DNA of 64,000 nucleotides from Cupriavidus numazuensis (GTDB lineage: Bacteria > Pseudomonadota > Gammaproteobacteria > Burkholderiales > Burkholderiaceae), in contig NZ_CAJPVI010000014.1 of NCBI RefSeq assembly GCF_905397435.1, positions 97,509-161,508 on the forward strand, given 5' to 3'. How positions within the stretch are numbered: the first letter of the stretch is position 1; each line of letters begins with the position of its first letter. The notes under the pieces were generated by a model. The model saw nothing but the letters and a program-made list of their open reading frames with translations, did not search any database and had not been told where the DNA came from. Positions 8,891 to 18,297 of the stretch are shown here, piece by piece. Made by a program: the position numbers and the translations under genes.

Positions 8891-9772
8891 CTAGCGCCCG
8901 CCCGTACTCTGTACTTCATCCAGTAGCGCACGCGCCGCCAGCTTGCCAAGGTTGTTGCCTGCGAAGGGACTGTCACCCGTGAGGAGCTTCCGGTCGCGGA
9001 ACGTGCTTCCATCAATCTTGGTGTTGACGATCTCGACTCCCATGGCAGCAAGCTTTTCGCCAAAGAACCAACGCAATGGGCCAGGCATATAGCCAATATC
9101 TGGCGTTTGCTTGTCCATGGCATCTGGAAATGCGCAGATGCGGTAGCCGCGGAAAAGATCTCCACCGTTGGGTTCGTCGACGCTGGCGGATAGCAAGGCG
9201 GCAGGCCCGTGACATAGCGTAATGATGTACCTGTCGTTTTGCATGGCCCACTGCAGGGTTGCCTTCATGTCCGCGCTGAACGGTAGCCCCATCAGGGCGC
9301 CATGTCCGCCAGGTACGAAGACGGCAATGTAGTTGGCATCCTTGTCCAGGGAGCTGACCACGTCGGCAAGCTTGAGGGGCTGCTGGAATTTTTGCTCGTA
9401 CTTCGCGTAGAGGGCCTTTATCTCGGCGTCCTCAGAAGGGAACGCCCACCATTCAAACTTGCACGGATTGCCCGACAAGGTAGCAATGTCGAACTCGAAT
9501 CCCGCGCGGTCAAGGTGATACATGGGCAGGAGCGTTTCGACGGGATGATTGCCAGTAGAAAAGAAGGTACCGTTTCCCGTCAGGAGATAGCGCTCGTCTG
9601 CAGCGACGAGAAGTACTTTCCACCGACCGCCCTGATAGGCGTCGGGATAGTCGGCGTCTGCAAGGTTAGATTTGGGCGACGTAAATTGCGAGAGTGAATA
9701 GGGGGACGGAAAGAATGCCTTGCGCTCGGCTGGGTCAGGCGTCGGCTGTTTGCTGTCTGTCTGGGACGTCAT
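8891..9772 (-). CDS. hchA: HchA (Hsp31) glyoxalase III / protein deglycase
   Basis: This 293-residue protein matches Hsp31/HchA closely along its length ([16 protein letters not shown] at the N-terminus, [18 protein letters not shown] at the C-terminus). The DJ-1/PfpI-type catalytic triad is present: Cys187 and His188 in LCHGPAA, and Asp217 in [10 protein letters not shown]. His86 in the [13 protein letters not shown] segment corresponds to a metal-site residue. The enzyme converts methylglyoxal to lactate without cofactor, acts as a holding chaperone, and has been described as a protein deglycase. AAGGAAG lies about 7 bases before the chosen ATG; a GTG 45 bases upstream lacks such a site. 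It stands alone, with a perfect 8-base inverted repeat about 70 bases upstream. Confidence 0.93.
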   Translation of the reverse strand: MTSQTDSKQPTPDPAERKAFFPSPYSLSQFTSPKSNLADADYPDAYQGGRWKVLLVAADERYLLTGNGTFFSTGNHPVETLLPMYHLDRAGFEFDIATLSGNPCKFEWWAFPSEDAEIKALYAKYEQKFQQPLKLADVVSSLDKDANYIAVFVPGGHGALMGLPFSADMKATLQWAMQNDRYIITLCHGPAALLSASVDEPNGGDLFRGYRICAFPDAMDKQTPDIGYMPGPLRWFFGEKLAAMGVEIVNTKIDGSTFRDRKLLTGDSPFAGNNLGKLAARALLDEVQSTGGR

Positions 9773-9832
9773 GATGGGCTTCCTTCTAAAGTATGAGCTT
9801 GAGGGCTTGGTTTTCACCGGCCCTTTACATCA

Positions 9833-9851
9833 GATGAGGGAACCCCTCATC
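9833..9851. promoter_or_regulatory. perfect inverted repeat upstream of hchA, MalT-box-like
   Basis: GATGAGGG - AAC - CCCTCATC is a perfect 8-base inverted repeat centred 70 bases before the hchA start. Extended on the minus strand it reads GGTGATGAGG, differing at one position from the MalT box consensus GGGGA(T/G)GAGG. The adjacent divergent gene encodes a MalT-like (LAL) regulator, so this is a candidate operator. This is inference from sequence similarity only. Confidence 0.45.
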
Positions 9852-10419
9852 ACCAGCATGGGCTATGCATTCCGGCGCCTTGCTGTATCCACTGTCATTT
9901 GCCCGCTCGTATCAGCGTCTTTGTGCTCTTGCGGGTCACCCACGTCGTGACCGGAACTACACATGTCACGCTATGGCCTGCGATCCCGTTCGCGAGTCGT
10001 ATGCAATGATCCCTGCATCGTTTCGGTGTTTGCAAGGAGCCTCCCTGAATGGGGGGTAGTCCAGTCGAGGTCTTCGGGAAGGCACGCGCAACGCCGAAGT
10101 CGGCGTTCCGCTTGGCCCACGAGGTTTCGGCACAGAAGCAAAGCCCGGCAACAGAAGATATGGCATCGTCGGGCAAGCCCCCCGCCTTCCCCCCCTTTGA
10201 CGCTATCCCATGCCCTTGTGGCTTGACCTCCGTTTCGGCGATCATCAGCATGGCCCGCAGGAAGATGATTGATGCCATGATGGATGTCATCACCGTCGCG
10301 TCGCATGGCTATCGGACCGCTACGCTTGAGACCGCCGCCGAGATGGCGCGCCGGATTCAGGCGGACGAATGGAATGTGATCGTTTAGTGAGTTCTGCCCA
10401 CCGTCAGGAAGAGTCCCGG
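9852..10419. other. intergenic region before the LAL regulator, no recognisable gene
   Basis: About 570 bases without a recognisable gene. A + strand frame from 10049 to 10387 is open for 112 codons and ends just before the regulator start. Its product resembles nothing I know and it lacks a good ribosome site, so I do not call it a gene. The promoters for hchA and the LAL regulator must lie in or next to this stretch. Confidence 0.4.
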
Positions 10420-13227
10420 ATGACCCAATCATCGCCGGTCGTTGCCGCACAGTTGTCCCACTGGCGGCCAGCCTTGATCCTGACAAAGCTGGCGCCGCCG
10501 CGAACGCGCCACTATATCGAGCGTAAGCGCGCCATCCGGCACTTGCGTCCCGGCTTGGAGCGCAAGCTGACCGTGCTGGTAGCCCCCGCCGGCTTCGGCA
10601 AGACTTCGCTGTTGAGTGAATGGAAGGCGGTCATGGCGCAGGAAGGCTGTGCCGTTGGCTGGCTGAGCATTGACCGCGACGACGATGATCTCTTCCAGTT
10701 TGGCGCCTACCTGCTCGCAGCGGCGAGGGATGCATGCAGACAGGCCGGCGAGCCAGTTCCGAGCCGCCTGGAGCCAGACCCGCTGGCGCCGGCGGACGCG
10801 ATGTTTGCCGAACTTCTCAATGCGGTGCTGGCGCTGCCGCGCAAGATGGTGCTCGTGCTCGATGATTTCGACCGGCTGACCTCGCCGGCCATTCACGAGG
10901 CAGTGTTCCGGCTACTGCGCTATGCGCCGGAGAACCTGCATTTGCTTGTCGCGGGTCGCAGCGAGCCAGCCTTTCCGCTGAGCTACTTCGAGGCCCGCGG
11001 CCAATTGCTGAAGCTGGATGCGGAAGCCCTGCGCTTTGACAGTGCGGAGACGCAGGCGTTTTTCTCTGCCGTTTCCGGCCATGATATGAGCCCTGCGCAG
11101 ACCGAGGCGCTGCTGCAAGCGACGGAAGGCTGGGCGGCTGGTTTGCAACTGGCGTCGTTTGCGTTGAGTGCGAACGACCAGGCGGGCGTTGTCGCCGAGC
11201 ACTTGCCTTTTGCCCGGCGCAGTGTCGAAGCGTATTTGAACGAGAACGTGTTCGTTCACGTCCCCGAGCCGCTGCAGGGTTTTCTCCTCCAGACCTCGGT
11301 GCTGGACCGGATGTCGGAGTCCTTGTGCGATGCGGTGACAGGCTCCAGCTCGGCGCATGCCAGCTTCGAGTGGCTGATGGCACGGAATATGTTCGTCAGA
11401 CCCCTCGACGCCGACAGCCGGTGGTACCGATATCACGCCCTGTTTGCCGATTATTTGAGGAAGCGCCTGGTTCAGGAGCGTCCGCACGAAGTTGTCGGGC
11501 TGCATCGCCGCGCAAGTGAATGGTTTGCAGCGCAGTCGCTGTGGGCGGAGGCAGTCAGGCACGCTCTGGCAGCCGGCGATGTCGATCGCGCCGCCGGCTG
11601 GGTTGAGCAATGCGCGATGAATCTGGTGGAGGCCAGCGATGTGCGGACAGTCCTGAGCTGGGTCGCGAAGCTGCCCGCCGAGGCTGTGCGTGGCCGTCTT
11701 CGCTTACGCCTGGCGCATGCCTGGGCCCTTGCACTGACGATGCAATCCGTCGCGGCCAAGTGCGAACTGCAGGCGGTCGAGGATGACATCCGGCTCGGCA
11801 AGCTGCCCGTCACAGAGGTGGTCCGCGTCGAGTTGCAAGCGGTCAAGGCGTTGATCGCGGGCCTGTCCGACGAGAGTCAGCGTTCGCTGGATATGGGAAG
11901 GAAGGTCCTGGAACTCGGCCCCGCAGAAGGATCATGGGCGGAAGGAATCGGCCTGACGACGCTTATTTTCGGGCTTAGCTATGCGTCCGGGTTCGGGGAG
12001 ATCGAGCGGCTACGGCGCACGCTGACATTCGGTACCGGGACCAACGCACCGATCTATGCAACGGTGTACCGGCAGAGCATGGTCGGGCTCAGCCTGTTCG
12101 TGGAAGGGCGGCTGGGTGAAGCTGTTCAGACCCTTGAGGACGTGCTGCGCGAATCCAGCGAGCGCGCTGGCCCCCAGTCTGCCGCGTCGGTACTGCCGGT
12201 CGGATACCTGGCCGTCATCCACTATGAATGGAATGACCTGGACCGGGTCGCCGAACTGCTGGAAGGGCGGCTTGAGATGGCGCTGCAATCCTGTTCGCTG
12301 GGCCCGCTGGTCGGCTTCTGCATGACGCTGGCGCGGCTGCGACTGCTGGCGGGAAAGCAGGACGAAGCCTATCGGGTCGTGGAAGAGGCGGAAGCTGTTG
12401 CCAGGAGCCGCCAATGGCTGCGCATGCAGGTCGCGTGCAAGGCCGAGGCGATTCGGATCAGCATCCAGTCCGGCGACCTGGGCCGCGCCACGCGCATCGG
12501 CCAGGAGTTGGAAGCGCTGGTCGGTCAGCGGCCTGCGAATCTGCAGGGTAGCTACCTGGAGACCTGGCAGCGCTTCCAGGTGGCGCATTGCCGTCTGCTG
12601 GTGGCCCGTGGCCGGGCAGCCGAAGCCGTCCCCGTCTTGCAGGGCGTTCATGCGGAACTGCGCGCCGCAGGCATGCAGTACCTGAGCGCCCAGATCGCGG
12701 TTGCGCTTGCTGTTGCCCTGCATAGTGCCGGGCATCGCATGAAGGCTATGCAGGCCATGCTGGCGGCAGTCGCATACGGCCAGAAGAACGAATTGCGGCG
12801 CGTTTTTCTTGATGCCGGGCCGGTGGCCCGGGACATCCTTGATGGACTGCGCCAGCAGCAAGCGCTGCTGGGTGAGGTCGAGCCTTGGTACGTGGACGAG
12901 CTATGCCGCGGATTCGATGCGCTGGCCGGGACAACGGATGCGCGCACAGCCTCGGGGAAATGCAAGGAGGAGGCGCGGGTTGAAGACCCGATCGAGCCCA
13001 TGGCTGCCAGCCGGCTGAGTGCCCGAGAGGTGGAAATCCTGGACTACGTGGCCCGAGGACTGTCCAACAAGGAAATTGCCAGGGCCATTCGCGTGGCCCC
13101 GGAAACTGTGAAGTGGCACCTGAAGAATATCTTTGAGAAGCTGAAGGTGAATTCCCGTATCCAGGCTGTCCGCAGCGGTCTGGGTCGTGACCTGCCGAGG
13201 ATTACGGAGCAGAGCGTGCGGAACTAG
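10420..13227 (+). CDS. LAL-type (MalT-like) LuxR-family ATP-binding regulator
   Basis: This is a 935-residue signal-transduction ATPase regulator. An N-terminal STAND NTPase domain has a Walker A motif near residues 55-62 (APAGFGKTS) and Walker B at about 143-149 (MVLVLDDFD). A long helical repeat region follows, then a C-terminal LuxR helix-turn-helix (about 870-930, SAREVEILDYVARGLSNKEIA...). This is the plan of MalT, AlkS and AcoK, which are ATP- and ligand-dependent activators. The start is at MTQSS, with AGGAAGAG upstream. The neighbours on both sides (13.3-24 kb) encode acid uptake, CoA activation and oxidation, so it is a plausible activator of that cluster. The ligand is unknown. Confidence 0.9.
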   Translation: MTQSSPVVAAQLSHWRPALILTKLAPPRTRHYIERKRAIRHLRPGLERKLTVLVAPAGFGKTSLLSEWKAVMAQEGCAVGWLSIDRDDDDLFQFGAYLLAAARDACRQAGEPVPSRLEPDPLAPADAMFAELLNAVLALPRKMVLVLDDFDRLTSPAIHEAVFRLLRYAPENLHLLVAGRSEPAFPLSYFEARGQLLKLDAEALRFDSAETQAFFSAVSGHDMSPAQTEALLQATEGWAAGLQLASFALSANDQAGVVAEHLPFARRSVEAYLNENVFVHVPEPLQGFLLQTSVLDRMSESLCDAVTGSSSAHASFEWLMARNMFVRPLDADSRWYRYHALFADYLRKRLVQERPHEVVGLHRRASEWFAAQSLWAEAVRHALAAGDVDRAAGWVEQCAMNLVEASDVRTVLSWVAKLPAEAVRGRLRLRLAHAWALALTMQSVAAKCELQAVEDDIRLGKLPVTEVVRVELQAVKALIAGLSDESQRSLDMGRKVLELGPAEGSWAEGIGLTTLIFGLSYASGFGEIERLRRTLTFGTGTNAPIYATVYRQSMVGLSLFVEGRLGEAVQTLEDVLRESSERAGPQSAASVLPVGYLAVIHYEWNDLDRVAELLEGRLEMALQSCSLGPLVGFCMTLARLRLLAGKQDEAYRVVEEAEAVARSRQWLRMQVACKAEAIRISIQSGDLGRATRIGQELEALVGQRPANLQGSYLETWQRFQVAHCRLLVARGRAAEAVPVLQGVHAELRAAGMQYLSAQIAVALAVALHSAGHRMKAMQAMLAAVAYGQKNELRRVFLDAGPVARDILDGLRQQQALLGEVEPWYVDELCRGFDALAGTTDARTASGKCKEEARVEDPIEPMAASRLSAREVEILDYVARGLSNKEIARAIRVAPETVKWHLKNIFEKLKVNSRIQAVRSGLGRDLPRITEQSVRN

Positions 13228-13269
13228 CTGTGGGAGCGAAGTCCGAAACGCCCTTGCAGCGCGGTGCCG

Positions 13270-14289
13270 TTATTGGCCCAGAGTGAGCACGATCTTGCCG
13301 ATATGGGTGCCGGAGTCCATCAGTTCATGGGCCGCCCGTGCCTGCTCCAGCGCAAAGGTCTGGTAGATGAGCGGCTTGACTGCGCCAGATGCCATCAGCG
13401 GCCAGACATGTGTCTCGAGTTCGCGGATGATCTCGGCCTTTTCTTCAGGCGTGCGCGAGCGCAGGGTCGAGCCGAGATGAGTGAGGCGCTTGGTCAGCAT
13501 CGGGAACAAGTCGACTTCCTTCGCGACGCCCTTGATCACACCGATCTGCACGATGCGCCCGTTAATGGCCGCGGCAGCGTAGTTGCGGGGGACATAGTCG
13601 CCCGCAATGATATCGACCACGACATCGACGCCCTTACCTTCGGTGACGCGCATGACGGCGTCGACGAAATCCTCTTCCAGGTAGTTGACTGCGTAATCGG
13701 CGCCAAGTGCGAGGCTGGCGTCGCGTTGCGCGTCCGAAGCCACGGTCGTAATAATCTTGGCAGCGCCAAACGCCTTGCTGAGCATCGTGGCTGTGGTGCC
13801 AATACCGGACGCGCCACCATGGATCAGGATGGTATCGCCCCGAGTGAATTTGCCGCGCTGGAACAGGTTGAGCCAGACGGTCATGAAGGTTTCCGGCATC
13901 GCGGCGGCTTCCACCAACTGCAGACCCTCGGGAAGGTGCAAGGTATTGTGCTCGCTGGCGACACTGTACTCGGCGTACCCGCCCCCCGGAATCAGGGCGC
14001 AGACGAGGTCGCCGACCTTGAATCCAGTGACGCCCTGGCCGAGAGCCACAACCTCGCCCGCGACTTCGAGACCCGGAATGTCGGAGGCGCCCGGAGGCGG
14101 ATCGTACAGTCCCTTGCGCTGGAACACGTCGGGGCCGTTGACGCCTGCAGCATGGTGGCGAATCAGCAATTCGCCCGGGCCGGGCGCAGGCACTGGGCGC
14201 CGCGCGGGCACCAGCACTTCCGGGCCGCCGGCATGCGTGATTTCGATGGCCGTCATCGTATCGGGGATCTTGTTCAGAGGCGAGTGCAT
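13270..14289 (-). CDS. NAD(P)H quinone oxidoreductase, zinc-free MDR family (PIG3-like)
   Basis: This is a 339-residue medium-chain dehydrogenase/reductase of the quinone oxidoreductase branch. It has the GroES-like N-terminal domain (AAGVNGPDVFQRKGLYDPPPG) and a Rossmann domain with the GGASGIGTTATML nucleotide motif near residue 155-170. The structural zinc cysteines of alcohol dehydrogenases are absent. The C-terminal AAHELMDSGTHIGKIVL is typical of the PIG3 group. AGGA lies 6-9 bases before the ATG. Likely role: NADPH-dependent reduction of quinones or enones in the cytoplasm. It is convergent with the LAL regulator (42 bases between stops) and precedes the symporter gene in the same orientation as the acyl-CoA synthetase. 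Confidence 0.85.
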   Translation of the reverse strand: MHSPLNKIPDTMTAIEITHAGGPEVLVPARRPVPAPGPGELLIRHHAAGVNGPDVFQRKGLYDPPPGASDIPGLEVAGEVVALGQGVTGFKVGDLVCALIPGGGYAEYSVASEHNTLHLPEGLQLVEAAAMPETFMTVWLNLFQRGKFTRGDTILIHGGASGIGTTATMLSKAFGAAKIITTVASDAQRDASLALGADYAVNYLEEDFVDAVMRVTEGKGVDVVVDIIAGDYVPRNYAAAAINGRIVQIGVIKGVAKEVDLFPMLTKRLTHLGSTLRSRTPEEKAEIIRELETHVWPLMASGAVKPLIYQTFALEQARAAHELMDSGTHIGKIVLTLGQ

Positions 14290-14358
14290 GGCTTTTCCTG
14301 GTTAGCTCGTGAAACTGGCGACGACGCTGTCATGGGTTTGCCGTCGCGGTTGAGTACG

Positions 14359-15930
14359 TTAGTGGCTGGGTGCCGCCGCGGCTCCATGGCCGGTCTGCGC
14401 CTGGACCAGCCGCGCCTCAAAGGCGTGGCGTTCCACCTGGGCTCTCGAACTGTTATCGAAACGAGAGCACAGGTATGTGACCAGGAACGCGAATGGGACG
14501 GTGAACAGCGCAGGGTGGTCGTAGGGGAAAATCGCTGCGGGATGGCCGAGCACGTTCTTCCACACGGCAGGGGAGAGGATCACAAGCGCCACCGACGACA
14601 CCAGTCCCGAGGCCACGCCCCAAACCGCACCGCGGCTGGTCAAGCCACGCCAGTACATCGAGAGCACCAGCACCGGGAAATTTGCTGACGCCGCTACATT
14701 GAACGCAAGCGCAACGAGAAAGGCGAGGTTCTGCCCCTTGAAGGCGATGCCGAGCAATACCGCGACCACGCCGATGACCAATGTGGCCCGCTTGGTCACG
14801 GCGATTTCCGCCGCCTCGGTGGCGTTGCCGCGACGCAGTACATTGGCGTAGATGTCGTGCGAGATTGCCGAAGCGCCAGCCAGTGTCAGCCCAGAGACGA
14901 CGGCCAGAATCGTGGCGAAGGCGACGGCTGCCAGGAACCCCAGGAAGAGGTCGCCACCGGTCGCTCTGGCGAGATGCATGGCGACCATGTTGCCGCCGCC
15001 GAGCAGCTTCCCGCCGACCTGCCCGGCCTCGAAGAAGCGGGCCTCCGTGCCGACAATCACGATGGCGGCGAGGCCGATGGCGAACATGGCGAGGAACATA
15101 TAGCCAATACAGGTGCTGGCAACCAGTACGCTCTTGCGTGCCTCGGATGCGTTCGGCACCGTAAAGAAGCGCATGAGGATATGAGGGAGTCCAGACAGGC
15201 CGAGCACCGTGGCTAAACTTAGCGACAACGCCGAAACCGGATCGGCGAATAGCGTGCCTGGCGCAAGCAGGGCAGGCCCACTGCGGTGCGCCGAGACCGC
15301 CTTGGCGACCAGCGTTTCAATGCTGAAGCCAAAGTGGGCCAGGGACAGAAACATCAGCATTGAGCCGCCGAACATCAGTAGCACTGCCTTGATGATCTGG
15401 ACCCACGTCGTGGCGAGCATTCCGCCAACGGTCACGTAGACCATCATCAGTGCACCGACCCCGATCACGGCATAGACGTAGTCGATGCCGAACAGCAACT
15501 GCACCAGTTCGCCGGCGCCCACCATCTGCACGATCAGGTAAAGCAGCACAACCACCAGGCTGCTGGCCGCAGCAACGCAGCGCGTGCTGACCGGATCAAG
15601 CCGGTCCGAAATAATGTCCACGAACGTAAACTTGCCGAGATTGCGCAGCCGTTCGGCCATCAGGAAGAGCATGACCGGCCAGCCGATAAAGAACCCGACG
15701 ATATACAACAGCCCGTCAAAGCCGCGCGCATAGACCAGGCTGACAACGCCGAGCAGCGTGGCGGCCGACATGTAGTCGCCCGCCACGGCCAGGCCGTTCT
15801 GCACGCCAGTGATACCACCGCCGGCGGTAAAGAAATCGCTGGCCGTCCGCGTACGCGAGGAAGCCCAATACGTGATGCCCAACGTCAGCGCGACGAAGAG
15901 CAGGAACATCGAGATGGCCTGGATATTCAT
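14359..15930 (-). CDS. ActP-type sodium:solute (acetate/monocarboxylate) symporter, copy 1
   Basis: This is a 523-residue inner-membrane transporter of the sodium:solute symporter family with about 13 membrane segments. The signature [27 protein letters not shown] near residue 30-60 and [13 protein letters not shown] in the middle are characteristic of acetate permease ActP. It overlaps the stop of the upstream DUF485 gene by 4 bases (ATGA), the standard pairing of yjcH and actP. It lacks the N-terminal signal-like extension present in copy 2 (20701-22374). It probably imports a short or medium carboxylic acid used by the neighbouring acyl-CoA synthetase. Confidence 0.9.
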   Translation of the reverse strand: MNIQAISMFLLFVALTLGITYWASSRTRTASDFFTAGGGITGVQNGLAVAGDYMSAATLLGVVSLVYARGFDGLLYIVGFFIGWPVMLFLMAERLRNLGKFTFVDIISDRLDPVSTRCVAAASSLVVVLLYLIVQMVGAGELVQLLFGIDYVYAVIGVGALMMVYVTVGGMLATTWVQIIKAVLLMFGGSMLMFLSLAHFGFSIETLVAKAVSAHRSGPALLAPGTLFADPVSALSLSLATVLGLSGLPHILMRFFTVPNASEARKSVLVASTCIGYMFLAMFAIGLAAIVIVGTEARFFEAGQVGGKLLGGGNMVAMHLARATGGDLFLGFLAAVAFATILAVVSGLTLAGASAISHDIYANVLRRGNATEAAEIAVTKRATLVIGVVAVLLGIAFKGQNLAFLVALAFNVAASANFPVLVLSMYWRGLTSRGAVWGVASGLVSSVALVILSPAVWKNVLGHPAAIFPYDHPALFTVPFAFLVTYLCSRFDNSSRAQVERHAFEARLVQAQTGHGAAAAPSH

Positions 15931-16241
15931 TGTCCGGCCTCCGTCAGGATCTGCCGCACGATGGTCTCAAGCTTTCCGTTGGCCTGGCGCACATAGAAGT
16001 ACGTGCAGCTCCAACCGAGAACAATGACTCCGACGGCGAGAACGATGCCAATGTTGATGAGTGTGTTCGGTAGAAGAGGCTGGGCAAGGCTCTGAGGATG
16101 CGTTGCGACGACGAGCATCAGCGCAAGATAGGGAACGAGAACCGCGACAAGCAGGCCCAGAGACAGGCGTGTGCGTCGGCGGATAAGTTCGCGAAATCTG
16201 GGATGGTGCTTGATGCGCTCAGTACTGGTGGAACCAATCAT
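15927..16241 (-). CDS. DUF485 small membrane protein (YjcH-like), copy 1
   Basis: This is a 104-residue protein with two membrane segments (about residues 27-50 and 60-85) and a conserved N-terminal FRELIRRRTRLSLGL stretch before the first helix. DUF485 proteins accompany ActP symporters and are thought to be accessory subunits; their exact role is not established. The gene overlaps the symporter gene by 4 bases, so the two are translationally coupled. Confidence 0.85.
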   Translation of the reverse strand: MIGSTSTERIKHHPRFRELIRRRTRLSLGLLVAVLVPYLALMLVVATHPQSLAQPLLPNTLINIGIVLAVGVIVLGWSCTYFYVRQANGKLETIVRQILTEAGQ

Positions 16242-16318
16242 GGTTTTGTCTCCTGAAGCGGTTTTTCTAGGGTATTAATGCGCTTTATGCACGACTCACG
16301 CCGGCACGGATCTCCTGT

Positions 16319-17998
16319 TCACAGAGGGTTGCCGGCATGCGGTGCGACCGCCTGGTACCTTTCTCGAAGCAGTCGTTTGTTGATCTTGCCCACGCTCGTC
16401 TTCTCGATGGCATCGACAAATAGCACTTGCTCGGGGACCGCGTATTTCGAGATCGCGCCGCGCCGGACGAAGTCGCGCAGATGCTCCTGGATATCAGTGG
16501 CTTCGGCAGATAGTCCCGCTCGGAGCACGATGAGCGCCATGGGGCGTTCGCCCCACCTCGCATCCTTGATGCCGATGACGGCTACTTCGTTGACGGCGGC
16601 GTGTCGCGAGATCAGGTCTTCGAGTTCCAGCGACGACACCCATTCGCCGCCGCTCTTGATGACATCCTTGATGCGGTCCGTGACCTGCAGATAGCCATCG
16701 CTGTCGATCGAGCCGATGTCGTTCGTATGGAGATAGCCACCGGCCCAAAGGTGTTCGGACTCCGCGGAATTGCCAAGATAGCCTTGCGTGAGCCACGGCG
16801 CGCGGACCACGATTTCGCCGCTGGCCTTGCCGTCGTGAGCGATGTCGCGCATATCGTCGTCGACGATGCGCAGATCGACGAGAGGAATGGGCAATCCGGT
16901 CTTGGTACGCACGTCGAGCTCGGTCGTAGCGTCGCCGAGTAGTGTCGTCTTGACCTGCGCCAGCGTGAGAATGGGGCAGGTTTCGGACATGCCGTAGCCA
17001 GTGAATACATCGATTCCGCGATTGACGGCGGCCTGGGCCAGGCCACGCGGCAGAGCAGAGCCGCCAACGATGATCTTGAGTCCGCTCAGATCGACACCGG
17101 CCGAGTCCGGGTGCGACAGGAGCATGTGCAGCAGGGTGGGGACGCCGTGGGAGAACGTGACGCGCTCGCTTTGCACCAGCCGAAGGAGCTGGTCCGCGGC
17201 ATATCGCCCTGGATAGACTTGTTTCATGCCCAGTGCCGTGGCTACATAGGGCATCCCCCACGCATGCACATGGAACATCGGCGTGAGCGGCATGTAGACA
17301 TCGTCGCGATGCACGCGACCTTGCCGGGGCGCACCGGTCAGGGCTGCCATGGTCGCCAGCGTATGAAGCACGATCTGCCGATGGCTGAAGTACACACCTT
17401 TCGGCAAGCCGGTGGTGCCGGTCGTATAGAACGTAGTTGCCCGTGCGTTTTCGTCGAAGTCGGGAAAGGGGTAGTCGGGCGGTGACGCAGCCAGCAGCGC
17501 TTCGTATTCCGCAGCAAAGCATTCGGGCAACGGTGAACTCTCGAGCGAAAGCGTATCCTCGCCGATCAGGATCAGACGCTCGACGGTTTCCAGCTGGTCG
17601 CGGATGGCCTCGACCAAGGGCAGGAAGTCGGCATGGACCATCAGCAGCCTGGCGCCTGCATGGTTCAGCGTGTAGACGATCTGCTCTGGCGAGAGCCGCA
17701 CGTTGACCGTCATCAGCACCGCTCCCATCATCGGAATGCCGAAATAGGCTTCAAGGTAGCGATGGCTGTCCCAATCCATGACCGCAACCGTGTCACCCGC
17801 TTCGACGCCGAGTGAATGCAGGCCGCTGGCCAGTTGGCCGACGCGGTGCCGCATGGTCCAGTACGAGTGCTTCACCTGCTCGCGATAGACGATCTCCTGC
17901 TCCGGGTTGACCGCCAAGGGGGCATGCAGCAACTGCTTGATGAGCAGCGGGTAGGCGTACGCGGAAGGTGTACGGGGAATAGGGGTAGGGCGTGACAC
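16319..17998 (-). CDS. AMP-forming acyl-CoA synthetase (medium/long-chain type)
   Basis: This is a 559-residue adenylate-forming ligase. The ATP-binding loop YTTGTTGLPK is at residues 191-200; later come the GYGMSE motif, the TGDIG-equivalent HTNDIGSIDSDGYL segment, and the C-terminal catalytic-lysine region KTSVGKINKR. It should activate a carboxylic acid to its CoA thioester. The start is a GTG with GAGGAGA 7 bases upstream; the ATG at 18040 has no such site. It resembles the family of DmdB-like and medium-chain ligases. It is divergent from the SDR and kinase genes, across a G-rich repeated region likely to hold the shared control site, and lies downstream of none of the symporter genes but in the same orientation as copy 1. 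Confidence 0.87.
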   Translation of the reverse strand: MSRPTPIPRTPSAYAYPLLIKQLLHAPLAVNPEQEIVYREQVKHSYWTMRHRVGQLASGLHSLGVEAGDTVAVMDWDSHRYLEAYFGIPMMGAVLMTVNVRLSPEQIVYTLNHAGARLLMVHADFLPLVEAIRDQLETVERLILIGEDTLSLESSPLPECFAAEYEALLAASPPDYPFPDFDENARATTFYTTGTTGLPKGVYFSHRQIVLHTLATMAALTGAPRQGRVHRDDVYMPLTPMFHVHAWGMPYVATALGMKQVYPGRYAADQLLRLVQSERVTFSHGVPTLLHMLLSHPDSAGVDLSGLKIIVGGSALPRGLAQAAVNRGIDVFTGYGMSETCPILTLAQVKTTLLGDATTELDVRTKTGLPIPLVDLRIVDDDMRDIAHDGKASGEIVVRAPWLTQGYLGNSAESEHLWAGGYLHTNDIGSIDSDGYLQVTDRIKDVIKSGGEWVSSLELEDLISRHAAVNEVAVIGIKDARWGERPMALIVLRAGLSAEATDIQEHLRDFVRRGAISKYAVPEQVLFVDAIEKTSVGKINKRLLRERYQAVAPHAGNPL

Positions 17999-18111
17999 GA
18001 AGGGTCTCCTCAATCGTTGTGGCTGCAGAGGCTGCAGCACGCGCTGAACTTTTGGTGCGGGCGGAATGCCGCCGGATGTCTAGGAGCGTAGGCGCCGTGT
18101 TGCTGCACGCC

Positions 18112-18178
18112 AGCCCCCCAATCGGGGAGCAGCGCGGCCTTTATAAGGGGGGCTCTCCTATCGGGGGGGCTCCCCATT
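18112..18178. promoter_or_regulatory. G-rich direct and inverted repeats in divergent promoter region
   Basis: Between the divergent starts at 17998 and 18298 lie AGCCCCCCAATCGGGGAGC (18112-18130) and a 17-base-spaced direct repeat, GGGGGGCTCTCCTAT and GGGGGGCTCCCCATT (about 18147-18161 and 18164-18178). The first part can pair with either copy of the second. The stretch GGGGAGCAGC matches the MalT box at 8 of 10 positions. This is a good candidate operator for the LAL regulator, or a structured leader; the sequence alone cannot decide. Confidence 0.45.
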
Positions 18179-18297
18179 AAGGTGGCTGGCTGGTTGAACG
18201 CTGCGGCTTAGTCTCTGGCAGTCATTCAGGAGCGGCCGATATCTCCATGCCTTGGAAGAGCACCGCTCCGCCCACTGCTTCGAAGGAGACTGCAAAT

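Noticed and set aside
10049..10387. 112-codon frame before the LAL regulator
   Set aside because: No ribosome site and no recognisable similarity; it overlaps the region that should hold the regulator's promoter.
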